Translations under genes and position numbers: made by a program | The notes under the pieces: generated by a model | Database searches by the model: none | What the model was told of the DNA's origin: nothing | The model's input: the letters and a program-made list of their open reading frames with translations, nothing else | In this document: positions 16,282 to 24,055 of the stretch, piece after piece | Numbering within the stretch: the stretch's first letter is position 1 | How the letters are laid out: every line of letters begins with the position of its first letter | Assembly (NCBI RefSeq): GCF_029369745.1 | Contig: NZ_CP120210.1 | Location: forward strand, 4,588,001 to 4,652,000 | Source: Amycolatopsis sp. QT-25 | GTDB taxonomy: Bacteria; Actinomycetota; Actinomycetes; Mycobacteriales; Pseudonocardiaceae | Direction: 5' to 3' | DNA length: 64,000 nt

Positions 16282-17136
16282 TCAGGCGCTCTTGGGTGTT
16301 CGCTTGCCGGACGCGGGTTTCTTCGCCGCGGTGGTCTTCTTGGCCGTCGAAGGCTTCCTGCTCTTCTTCGCTTCGCTCACGCTGGCCTGCAAGGCTTCCA
16401 TGAGGTCGACGACGTCGGCCTTCGCACCCACGGCCTTCGGCTTCGTGGTCTCGTTCCCCGAGGCCTTGGCCTCGATCATGGCCTCCAGCGCCTCGCGGTA
16501 GGAATCGGTGTACTTCTCCTGCTCGAAGACCGGCTCCGAGAGCGAGTCGATCAGTGAACCCGCCATCGTCAGCTCTTGCGGCCGCACCTGCGGCGGATCG
16601 TCGTGCAGGAACCCGAAGTCCGGGACGCGGACCTCGTCGGGCCACAACATCGTCGTCATCGTCAGGACGTCGCTGTGCACCCGCAGGATCGCGAGTGTCT
16701 CCCGTTGCCGGATGGCGACCTTCGCGACCGCCACGTGACTCGCCTTCTGCAACGCGTCACGCAGGACCACGTACGGTTTGACGGCGTTCTTCTGCGGTTC
16801 GAGGTAGTAGGTCTTGTCGAACTGGATCGGGTCGATGGACTCCAGCGGCACGAACTCGAGCACGTCGATCGCCCGCGACGACGCCAACGGCAGTTCGGAC
16901 ATGTCCTCGTCGGTGAGCACGACCATCTCGCCGTCGGGCAGTTCGTAGCCCTTGGCGATCTCGGCGTAGGGCACTTCCTCGCCGTCGATCGTGCAGAACC
17001 GCTTGTACTGGATGCGGCCACCGTCGGACTCGTGCACCTGGCGCAGCGAGACGTTCTTGTTCTCGGTGGCCGCGTAGAGCTGGATCGGGATGCTCACCAG
17101 CCCGAAGGACACTGAGCCCTTCCACATCGAACGCAT
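16282..17136 (-). CDS. ku: Non-homologous end-joining protein Ku
   Basis: 284 residues. It begins M-R-S-M-W-K-G-S-V-S-F-G-L-V-S-I-P, the typical bacterial Ku start, and holds the ring/bridge core through about residue 235 (E-F-V-P-L-E-S-I-D-P, Y-Y-L-E-P). The last 35 residues are a Lys/Ala/Pro-rich tail of the kind that aids DNA threading. It binds double-strand break ends and recruits LigD. A LigD-like protein with a degraded ligase domain is at 26222; no intact LigD is in the window. Confidence 0.95.
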   Translation of the reverse strand: MRSMWKGSVSFGLVSIPIQLYAATENKNVSLRQVHESDGGRIQYKRFCTIDGEEVPYAEIAKGYELPDGEMVVLTDEDMSELPLASSRAIDVLEFVPLESIDPIQFDKTYYLEPQKNAVKPYVVLRDALQKASHVAVAKVAIRQRETLAILRVHSDVLTMTTMLWPDEVRVPDFGFLHDDPPQVRPQELTMAGSLIDSLSEPVFEQEKYTDSYREALEAMIEAKASGNETTKPKAVGAKADVVDLMEALQASVSEAKKSRKPSTAKKTTAAKKPASGKRTPKSA

Positions 17137-17254
17137 CGCGCCGCACCTCCACCGCCGTCACCGACCGTACTCACGCACGGTGACCACGGTAGCCCGAAAC
17201 GGCGCAACGCGACAGTCCCACGAACCCGATCGCGGGACCGTCGTGGCCGCGGAA

Positions 17255-18481
17255 TCAGACCTCGGCCAGGTACTTCTCCGCTTTCGCGGGGTCGAGGAGC
17301 CAGTGCTGGAAGTCGGTCGGATCGGAGAACCCGTTCGCGAATCGCCGCGCCACGGCGGGCTTCTCCCCCGCCGCGCCGATGATCTGGAGCACGTGCGGGG
17401 GCGGCGGCCGCAGCATCGCGTTGGTCCAGGTCGTCACGTGCTGGGCGTACTCCCAGTACTTCTCGAACGACGTGGTCATCCACTCCTCGTCGAACGGCTT
17501 GTCCCCGCGATCGAGGATCGAGTCCAGATAGGACGCCGCGCAGTGGCTCGCGTTGTTGGAACCCTGACCGGTGATCGGGTCGTTGGCCACCACGACGTCG
17601 GCCATGCCGAGCACCGCGGTCCCCGAGTCGAGTTTGCCGACCGCGTTCCGCACGACCGGCGTGTACCCGCCCGCCAGCGTCGCCTTCGCGTCGGTCAGGA
17701 CGGCGTTCTTCGAGCGCTCGTACTCCCACGGGAGGAACTGTTTCATCAGCGACAGGATCCGGTCGAGATGCTGCTGCGGCGAGGGCCGGTCGTCCCAGCA
17801 GTCGAGCGGGCCGCCGGGGACACCTTCGAAGAACAGGATGTCGCAGTTGCCGCTCAGCGTGTACGCGGGGATCATGAACAGCTCGCCCACGCCGGGGATG
17901 ATGTTGAACCGCACCGCCGCCGTGTCCGGATGCTCGGGCCGTCGTTCGAGGCCGTGCACATACGCCAGCGAGAGCGCGCGCTGCGGTTCGGTGTACGGCG
18001 ACCGCTCGGGGATCCGGTCGAACAGCTGGACCAGCTCACCCTTGCCCGCCGCGATGACGACCAGGTCGTACAGCTTCGCCAACGGCGCGAGATCCGAGGT
18101 GGTGACGCCGTGGATGACGACCTTGCCGCCGCGGTCCTCCACCAGCTCCAGCCAGGCCGCCATCTTCACCCGCTGATCCACCGACTGCGCGTAGTGCTCC
18201 AACGGGCCGAACCAGTCCAGCACGCGGCTGGAATCCGGTCCCGCGATCGAGACGCCGAGCCCCTCGACCTTGACGGTCTCGTCTTCCCACAGGTTCAGCT
18301 GGTGGTCCCGCTCGTGCTGCAGGGCGGAGTGGAACATGCACTGGGTCGACATCACCTTGCCGGACCGGATCTCCTCCGGCGTCCGCGCCGACATCACCGT
18401 GACGTCGTAGTCGTGGGCCAGCAGGCTCAAAGCCAGCTGCAAACCCGACTGCCCGGCACCGACGATCAGAACCTTGCGCAT
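17255..18481 (-). CDS. Styrene/indole monooxygenase-like FAD protein (StyA type), conservon-linked
   Basis: 408 residues. The FAD site G-A-G-Q-S-G is at 8-13 after a beta strand, and a second flavin-linked stretch, V-V-V-A-N-D-P-I-T-G-Q-G-S-N-N-A, fits the StyA group. StyA enzymes epoxidise styrene or oxidise indole using reduced FAD from a partner reductase; no such reductase is in the window. The gene is the fifth in a row after cvnA-B-C-D, 26 bases from cvnD, so it is likely an accessory conservon gene in the slot sometimes held by a P450. Confidence 0.8.
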   Translation of the reverse strand: MRKVLIVGAGQSGLQLALSLLAHDYDVTVMSARTPEEIRSGKVMSTQCMFHSALQHERDHQLNLWEDETVKVEGLGVSIAGPDSSRVLDWFGPLEHYAQSVDQRVKMAAWLELVEDRGGKVVIHGVTTSDLAPLAKLYDLVVIAAGKGELVQLFDRIPERSPYTEPQRALSLAYVHGLERRPEHPDTAAVRFNIIPGVGELFMIPAYTLSGNCDILFFEGVPGGPLDCWDDRPSPQQHLDRILSLMKQFLPWEYERSKNAVLTDAKATLAGGYTPVVRNAVGKLDSGTAVLGMADVVVANDPITGQGSNNASHCAASYLDSILDRGDKPFDEEWMTTSFEKYWEYAQHVTTWTNAMLRPPPPHVLQIIGAAGEKPAVARRFANGFSDPTDFQHWLLDPAKAEKYLAEV

Positions 18482-18507
18482 CCTCGACGTTCCTCCCGGA
18501 AAACTGT

Positions 18508-19188
18508 TCAGCTGAGTGACACGTACGGAGCTGATGGGTCCTCAGCGGAAAACCGTGCTTCGGACCGGCGGCCGGGCCCGGAGACCACCGCGAGAGACAG
18601 CGTGTGCGACACCAGTTCCCGCAACGTCGCGACCGCGGACTTCGGGTCTCGGGCGTCGCAGGTGATCAACGGGATGTCCGGGGACAGCGCCAGCGCGTCG
18701 CGGACCTCGTCGAGGTCGTGCACCGGCATGCCCTGGAACTGGTTGACCGCGACGACGAACGGCAGCTCGGAGTCGTTCTCGAAGTAGTTGATCGCGGCGA
18801 ACGACTGGTCGATCCGGCTGGTGTCGACCAGCACGACGGCGCCGAGCGCACCGCGCGAGAGGTCATCCCAGAGGAACCAGAACCGGGCCTGGCCGGGCGT
18901 GCCGAACAGGTACAGGAGCAGGTCTTCACGCAGGGTGATCCGGCCGAAGTCCATCGCGACCGTGGTGGTCGATTTGGTCCCGGGCGGCACCAGCTCGTCG
19001 ACCCCGGCACCGGCCTCGGTCATCCATGCTTCGTTGCTCAGGGGCGGGACCTCGGAGACGGAGCCGACGAACGTCGTCTTGCCGACGCCGAATCCACCGG
19101 CGACCACGATCTTGGCGGAGATCGCCAGGAGATCTGTGTCCGATTCGGAACCCGCGACCGCGTTCGCGTCGCCAGGGCGCTCTTTCAC
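18508..19188 (-). CDS. cvnD: Conservon small GTPase (CvnD)
   Basis: 226 residues from a GTG. The P-loop G-G-F-G-V-G-K-T is at 31-38. A switch/G3 area reads F-G-T-P-G-Q, and the usual N-K-x-D is weakened to V-N-Q-F, as is common in conservon GTPases. The protein is a MglA/Ras-like switch thought to relay signals from the CvnA-B-C partners at the membrane. The last 25 residues are polar and variable. It is fourth in the cvn order and 123 bases downstream of cvnC. Confidence 0.9.
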   Translation of the reverse strand: MKERPGDANAVAGSESDTDLLAISAKIVVAGGFGVGKTTFVGSVSEVPPLSNEAWMTEAGAGVDELVPPGTKSTTTVAMDFGRITLREDLLLYLFGTPGQARFWFLWDDLSRGALGAVVLVDTSRIDQSFAAINYFENDSELPFVVAVNQFQGMPVHDLDEVRDALALSPDIPLITCDARDPKSAVATLRELVSHTLSLAVVSGPGRRSEARFSAEDPSAPYVSLS

Positions 19189-19311
19189 GACCTGCTCACG
19201 CCCTTCCTGAATGGCGCCCTGACACCCCGGAAGCGGGGCCTGCCGGCCGGGGCGGTTCGAACTGGGTACTCATGCGGCCGACGACCCGAAGGCTCTGCCG
19301 CTCCGCCTGTG

Positions 19312-19695
19312 TCAGACCGGGAGGCGCTTGAGTCCATCGAGGATCCTCTCGAGCACATTCGTATCGTGGTTGTAGGCGTGGGCCGTCGGGTGCACGAAGA
19401 CGGCGCCTTGGGCGGCGAGGTCGCCGATGAGCACCCGGACCACGCCCAAGGGCAGGTCCAGTCCCACCGAAAGCTCGGCGATCGACGACCGGTCGCGGGA
19501 CCGCTCGTACAGCGCGCGCGACTCGGGCATCAGCGCCTCGGCCAGCGACGGGTCGTAACGCGGGACCGAGATCAGGGTCTCCACGAGCAGCAGCTGGCTG
19601 CTCTTGGTCCGTCCGCCGGTCAGCGCGTACGGCCGGATCCTGCGGCTGCGCATCTTGCCGGGCCGGTCCGGAGAGTGGTCGGTGGACACGGTCAT
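19312..19695 (-). CDS. cvnC: Conservon DUF742 protein (CvnC)
   Basis: 127 residues. R-I-R-P-Y-A-L-T-G-G-R-T is the DUF742 signature near residue 20, and L-P-L-G-V-V-R-V-L-I-G-D-L lies in a winged-helix-like second half. DUF742 proteins accompany the sensor, Roadblock and GTPase genes in conservons. Their molecular role is not settled, though the fold suggests DNA or protein binding. It sits 19 bases downstream of cvnB. Confidence 0.9.
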   Translation of the reverse strand: MTVSTDHSPDRPGKMRSRRIRPYALTGGRTKSSQLLLVETLISVPRYDPSLAEALMPESRALYERSRDRSSIAELSVGLDLPLGVVRVLIGDLAAQGAVFVHPTAHAYNHDTNVLERILDGLKRLPV

Positions 19696-19714
19696 CCCTT
19701 CCTTCTCCGGATTC

Positions 19715-20149
19715 TCAGGCCTGCGGCCGTCGGGCGGTCAGGACCTGCCGGAGTCCCGCTCGCACCTCGGGTGTGAGGGCGTGACCGGCGTTGGTGATGA
19801 ACTGGGTCATCTCGTAGGCGACGACCTTCATGTCGCAGTCCGGTTCGGTGAGCACCGCCAGCCCGGCCTCGGCGCCGATCCCCATGAACAGGAAGTACCC
19901 GCGGGTGAGCCGGATGATGATCTGCTCGCAGTTGCCCTTGCCGAACAGCGCGGCGCTGTTGCCCGCGAGGCTGAGCAGGCCGCTCGCGATGGCGGCGAGC
20001 TGCTCGGCGTCGTCACTCGACACCGATTCCGACGCGGTCAACGGGAAACCGTCGACGGACATGATCAGCGCGTGACTGGCGCCGTGCACCTTGCGCACGA
20101 AGTCGTCGAGCAGCCACGTGAAATCCGTGGTCGCGTCCTGGGCGGTCAC
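19715..20149 (-). CDS. cvnB: Conservon Roadblock/LC7 protein (CvnB)
   Basis: 144 residues with the Roadblock/LC7 fold: F-T-W-L-L-D-D-F, H-A-L-I-M-S-V-D-G-F-P-L, then A-S-G-L-L-S-L-A. These proteins resemble MglB and are presumed GTPase-activating or scaffold partners of the CvnD GTPase. The start overlaps the cvnA stop by 4 bases (20146-20149), indicating translational coupling. No unusual residues are evident. Confidence 0.92.
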   Translation of the reverse strand: MTAQDATTDFTWLLDDFVRKVHGASHALIMSVDGFPLTASESVSSDDAEQLAAIASGLLSLAGNSAALFGKGNCEQIIIRLTRGYFLFMGIGAEAGLAVLTEPDCDMKVVAYEMTQFITNAGHALTPEVRAGLRQVLTARRPQA

Positions 20150-21372
20150 TGGGTGTTTCCTCCGGTCTCACGCTCATGCCGGTCGTCGAGAGCGGCACGC
20201 TCGCCGTCGCTGAAGGCATCGAGGTCGGCCAGCAGCGCCTCGTGCCCGCCCGCCGCGTCGGCGGGCGGGATGGTCGGCGGGGCCGGTTCGTCGGGCAAAG
20301 TCCTGATACTGCGGGAAACGCGGCGCGGAAGACCGCTGGCCGTGGTGCCGCCGTCGGCGGGCGGCTGGAACGCCGGACGCGGACGCGGACTGGGCTTCCG
20401 TTCCGATTCCGGGTCCGCCGAGGGGGCGGGGCGGCGCCTCGGCAGCCCGGTCGGGGTCGCGACGGGGGTAGCCGCGGGTGCCCCGTTGGTGATCCTGGCC
20501 TGCGGCAGCACGACGGTCTGCGAACCGGACCACTGCTTCTCGGCCAGTTCCGAGACCACCGGCACCGGCAGCAGCACGGTCGCGACCGTGCCGTGCGGGG
20601 TACGGCGGTCGAGTTTGACGGTGATCTCGTGCCGGTCGGCGAGCCTGCCGACGACGGCGAGTCCCATATGCCGCACGGAATCGTCGTCGAGCACCGGACC
20701 GGCAGCCAACCGCTCGTTCAGCACCGCGAGCCGTTCGGGCGGCATGCCGATGCCCTCGTCCTCGATGCGGATCAGCACGCTTCCCTGTTCGGTGAGATGC
20801 GCGCTGACGCTGACCGGCGAACTCGGCGAAGACTGGTTCGCCGCGTTGTCGAACAGTTCCGCGAGGATCCGGCTGACGTCCTCGGCGGCGAAGCCGACGA
20901 CACCGAGCGAAACGACGCGGCCGATCGTGATCCGCGAGTAGTGGTCGATCGACGACATCGCGGCCCGCATCACGTCGAGCACGGACGAGATCCCGGCGGT
21001 CGTGTCGTCGGCGTCCCGGCCGGCGAGCACGCGCAGGTTCTCGGCGTTGCGCCGCAACCGGGTCGCGAGGTGGTCGAGCCGGTAGAGCTCGGCGAGACGG
21101 TCGGAGTTCTCCTCCCCCGCCTCCATCGTCTCCAGCTGGGCCAGCAGCTGGTCGAGCAGGTTGAGGTCGCGCAACGCGACATTGGAGCAGACACCGGCGA
21201 GCGCGCCGGCGTCCGGTGCGTCCACGGCGGGCCGCTGTTCCACCGCCGGTTCGACCGGTGGAGCCGACGGAGCGTGCCGGGGCGGTGCGGCGAGGAACTG
21301 CGCCGCGGCGACCCTGGAACGGTCCAGAAGAACCCGTGAGCGGTCAAGCAAGCCTCGAGCCCGCGTCACCAT
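20146..21372 (-). CDS. cvnA: Conservon histidine-kinase-like ATPase (CvnA), soluble form
   Basis: 408 residues. A helical dimerisation region (about 75-130, with L-Y-R-L-D-H-L-A-T-R) precedes a HATPase domain: N-box E-L-F-D-N-A-A-N and G1 box E-D-E-G-I-G-M. The C-terminal 120 residues are Pro/Arg-rich and disordered. Unlike typical CvnA proteins there is no transmembrane or extracellular sensor region; the N-terminus is only 60 or so polar residues, opening with a tandem repeat L-L-D-R-S-R-V. The signal input is therefore probably cytosolic or via a partner. First gene of the cvn operon; a GTG start. Confidence 0.85.
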   Translation of the reverse strand: MVTRARGLLDRSRVLLDRSRVAAAQFLAAPPRHAPSAPPVEPAVEQRPAVDAPDAGALAGVCSNVALRDLNLLDQLLAQLETMEAGEENSDRLAELYRLDHLATRLRRNAENLRVLAGRDADDTTAGISSVLDVMRAAMSSIDHYSRITIGRVVSLGVVGFAAEDVSRILAELFDNAANQSSPSSPVSVSAHLTEQGSVLIRIEDEGIGMPPERLAVLNERLAAGPVLDDDSVRHMGLAVVGRLADRHEITVKLDRRTPHGTVATVLLPVPVVSELAEKQWSGSQTVVLPQARITNGAPAATPVATPTGLPRRRPAPSADPESERKPSPRPRPAFQPPADGGTTASGLPRRVSRSIRTLPDEPAPPTIPPADAAGGHEALLADLDAFSDGERAALDDRHERETGGNTQ

Positions 21373-21608
21373 GTGCTTCCACTTCTTTCTATTCGCCTAC
21401 CCGGACCCGTGTCGCACTCCCCAGCACAACGACGGCCATGCAAGCAGAAGTCACTATCCGTGTCCACAGTCGGTCTCCGGTCGACCGCCGGCAGTGACCC
21501 GGTCACGAAGGCGTTACGGCTGGTGAGCGCGGCGCGCTAGGCCATTCGGCTGCATCTGGCGTGTTCTACGACACGACCACGACCAGAAAGTGCGGGCCGC
21601 GCACCAAT

Positions 21609-21623
21609 TTGCGTGCAACGCAA
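21609..21623 (+). promoter_or_regulatory. Candidate TetR operator TTGCGT-GCA-ACGCAA
   Basis: Six-base arms TTGCGT (21609-21614) and ACGCAA (21618-21623) flank a 3-base spacer, 22 bases before the TetR-family GTG start. The position suggests autoregulation of the TetR-ABC exporter unit. Confidence 0.5.
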
Positions 21624-21644
21624 CTTTTGCCTACGCTTCCCGAC

Positions 21645-22292
21645 GTGACCCTCGACCCGACCGCGCCCTTGGGGCTGCGTGAACGCAAGAAGCGCGCCGC
21701 CCGTCGCGCCATGAGCGAGGCGGCGTTCAAGCTCGCCGCGGAGAAAGGCGTCGAGCAGGTCCGCGTCGAGGACATCGCCAACGCCGTGGGCGTCTCCCCC
21801 CGCACGTTCAACAACTACTTCTCCAGCAAGGAGGAGGCGATCTGCTCGTTCATCGTCGAACAACAGGTACGCGTGCTGGAAGCTCTGCGCGAGAGGCCTC
21901 CGGAGGAGTCACTCTGGGCGGCGGTCACCGCGGCAACGCTGGAGACCTACGGCCGTGAAGGCGAACCGACCCGCGACACGGTGGAGGTCGCGCGGTCGAT
22001 GATCCTGCACCCGTCGGTGCACGGCGAGTTCCTCAAGGCGCACGCCACCGTCGAACGGGTGCTGGCGGAGGGGATCCTGGAGCGGGCGGGGTCGGGCCCG
22101 GAAAACGCTTTGAACGCGCGGCTGATGGCGGCCATCGTGGAGTCCGCGGTGAAGACGGCGTTCCTCGACTGGCTGATGAACGAAGGTGCGAAGCCTTTTC
22201 TCGAGACGGTCGCGGTCCTGCTTCGCGAGGCCGCCCAAGGCATCCCGTCGCTTACCGAACCCGAACCGGTGAAAAAACCGAAGAAGCAGTAG
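21645..22292 (+). CDS. TetR-family regulator of the adjacent ABC exporter
   Basis: 215 residues from the GTG at 21645; the frame is open further upstream, but that region holds the operator-like repeat. The N-terminal HTH is clear: R-R-A-M-S-E-A-A-F-K-L-A, V-E-D-I-A-N-A-V-G-V-S-P-R-T-F-N-N-Y-F. The C-terminal ligand domain is variable, and the last residues are Lys/Pro-rich. It lies 29 bases before the first ABC gene on the same strand and very likely controls the exporter in response to its substrate. Confidence 0.88.
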   Translation: MTLDPTAPLGLRERKKRAARRAMSEAAFKLAAEKGVEQVRVEDIANAVGVSPRTFNNYFSSKEEAICSFIVEQQVRVLEALRERPPEESLWAAVTAATLETYGREGEPTRDTVEVARSMILHPSVHGEFLKAHATVERVLAEGILERAGSGPENALNARLMAAIVESAVKTAFLDWLMNEGAKPFLETVAVLLREAAQGIPSLTEPEPVKKPKKQ

Positions 22293-22321
22293 TACCACCC
22301 ACCACTGGGGGAGAAACCGTT

Positions 22322-24055
22322 GTGCTGACCAAGCTGTTGCGCATTCACCTGCGCCCGTACCGGCGAGACCTGTGGCTGATCGTGCTGCTGCAGTTCGTCC
22401 AGACCCTCGCCGGGCTCTACCTGCCGACGCTGAACGCCGACATCATCGACGACGGGGTAGTCAAGGGCGACATCGACTTCATCCTCGGCGTCGGCGGCGT
22501 CATGCTGCTCGTGTCGCTGGTGCAGATCGCCTGCTCGATCGGCGCGGTCTACTACGGCGCCCGCACCGCGATGGCGGTCGGCCGCGACGTCCGCGGCGCG
22601 ATCTTCCACCGGGTGCAGGACTTCTCCGCCCGCGAAGTCGGCCAGTTCGGGACACCCTCGCTGATCACCCGCACCACCAACGACGTCCAGCAGGTGCAGA
22701 TGCTGACGTTGATGGCGTTCACCCTGATGGTGTCCGCGCCGATCATGTGCTTCGGCGGCATCGTCATGGCGTTGAACCAGGACGTCACCCTCTCCTGGCT
22801 GCTCGTGCTCGCGGTGCCGATCCTCGGCATCTCGGTCGGGGTCATCATCGCGAAGATGCGGCCGGCGTTCCGGCTGATGCAGGAGCGCATCGACAAGATC
22901 AACCAGATCCTGCGCGAGCAGATCATGGGCATCCGCGTGATCCGCGCCTTCGTCAAGGACACCCACGAGCGGCGGCGGTTCACCGAGGCCGACACCGCCC
23001 TGCTGGACGTCTCGCTGATCGTCGGCAGGCTCATGGCCCTGATGTTCCCCATCGTGATGCTCGTGATGAACGCCTCCAGTGTCGCCGTGCTGTGGTTCGG
23101 CGGGCTGCGCATCGACGACGGCAGCATGCAGATCGGCGCGCTCACCGCGTTCCTGTCGTACCTGATGCAGATCCTGATGGCGGTCATGATGGCCACCTTC
23201 ATGTTCATGATGGTGCCGCGCGCCGAGGTCAGTGCCGAGCGCATCACCGAGGTGCTCGGCACGCACACCAGCGTCGTCCTCCCGGCGAACCCGATCAGCC
23301 CCGGCGAGGTGCACGGGCGACTCGAACTGTCCGATGTGGAATTCCGCTACCCCGGCGCGGAGAAGCCGGTACTGCAAGGGATCTCGCTACTGGCCAGGCC
23401 GGGTGAGACCACCGCGATCATCGGCAGCACGGGCAGCGGGAAGACCACCCTGCTCAACCTGATCCCCCGGCTGATGGACGCCACCGACGGCTCGGTGCGC
23501 GTCGACGGCGTCGACGTCCGCGAACTGGACGCGACCGTGCTGTCCGACGCCGTCGGGCTGGTGCCGCAGAAGCCGTATCTGTTCGCCGGGACGGTCGCGA
23601 GCAACCTTCGCTACGGCAAGGCCGACGCCACCGACGAGGAACTCTGGCACGCGCTGGAGGTGGCCCAGGGCAAGGACTTCGTCGAACGGATGCCCGAGGG
23701 ACTGAACTCCCCCATCGCCCAGGGCGGGACCAACGTCTCGGGCGGGCAGCGACAGCGGCTCGCGATCGCGCGGATGCTGGTGCGGCGTCCGGAGATCTAC
23801 CTCTTCGACGACTCCTTCTCCGCGCTCGACTACGCCACCGACGCCGCGCTGCGGCGCGCGCTCGTGGCCGAAACCGCCGAAGCGACCGTGGTCATCGTCG
23901 CGCAGCGGGTCAGCACGATCCGCCAAGCCGACCGCATCATCGTGCTCGACGAAGGCCGCGTCGTCGGCAGCGGAACGCACACCGAACTCATGGCCGAGCT
24001 CGACACCTATCGGGAGATCGTGCTGTCCCAGCTGACCGAGCAGGAGGCCGCCTGA
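22322..24055 (+). CDS. ABC exporter half-transporter, degenerate-ATPase subunit
   Basis: 577 residues: six-helix membrane domain (1-310) then ATPase domain. Walker A G-S-T-G-S-G-K-T is at 368-375 and the signature V-S-G-G-Q at 472-476. Walker B reads Y-L-F-D-D-S-F, with Asp497 where the catalytic Glu normally stands. The membrane part contains the D-I-I-D-D-G-V-V-K-G motif seen in heterodimeric multidrug exporters. Its canonical signature should complete the active site of the partner encoded next; its own Walker B is the weak one. The start is a GTG with GGGGGAG upstream. Confidence 0.9.
   Translation: MLTKLLRIHLRPYRRDLWLIVLLQFVQTLAGLYLPTLNADIIDDGVVKGDIDFILGVGGVMLLVSLVQIACSIGAVYYGARTAMAVGRDVRGAIFHRVQDFSAREVGQFGTPSLITRTTNDVQQVQMLTLMAFTLMVSAPIMCFGGIVMALNQDVTLSWLLVLAVPILGISVGVIIAKMRPAFRLMQERIDKINQILREQIMGIRVIRAFVKDTHERRRFTEADTALLDVSLIVGRLMALMFPIVMLVMNASSVAVLWFGGLRIDDGSMQIGALTAFLSYLMQILMAVMMATFMFMMVPRAEVSAERITEVLGTHTSVVLPANPISPGEVHGRLELSDVEFRYPGAEKPVLQGISLLARPGETTAIIGSTGSGKTTLLNLIPRLMDATDGSVRVDGVDVRELDATVLSDAVGLVPQKPYLFAGTVASNLRYGKADATDEELWHALEVAQGKDFVERMPEGLNSPIAQGGTNVSGGQRQRLAIARMLVRRPEIYLFDDSFSALDYATDAALRRALVAETAEATVVIVAQRVSTIRQADRIIVLDEGRVVGSGTHTELMAELDTYREIVLSQLTEQEAA

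Noticed and set aside
19189..19311. A missing gene between cvnC and cvnD
   Set aside because: The 123-base gap has no credible frame; the order cvnC then cvnD is normal.
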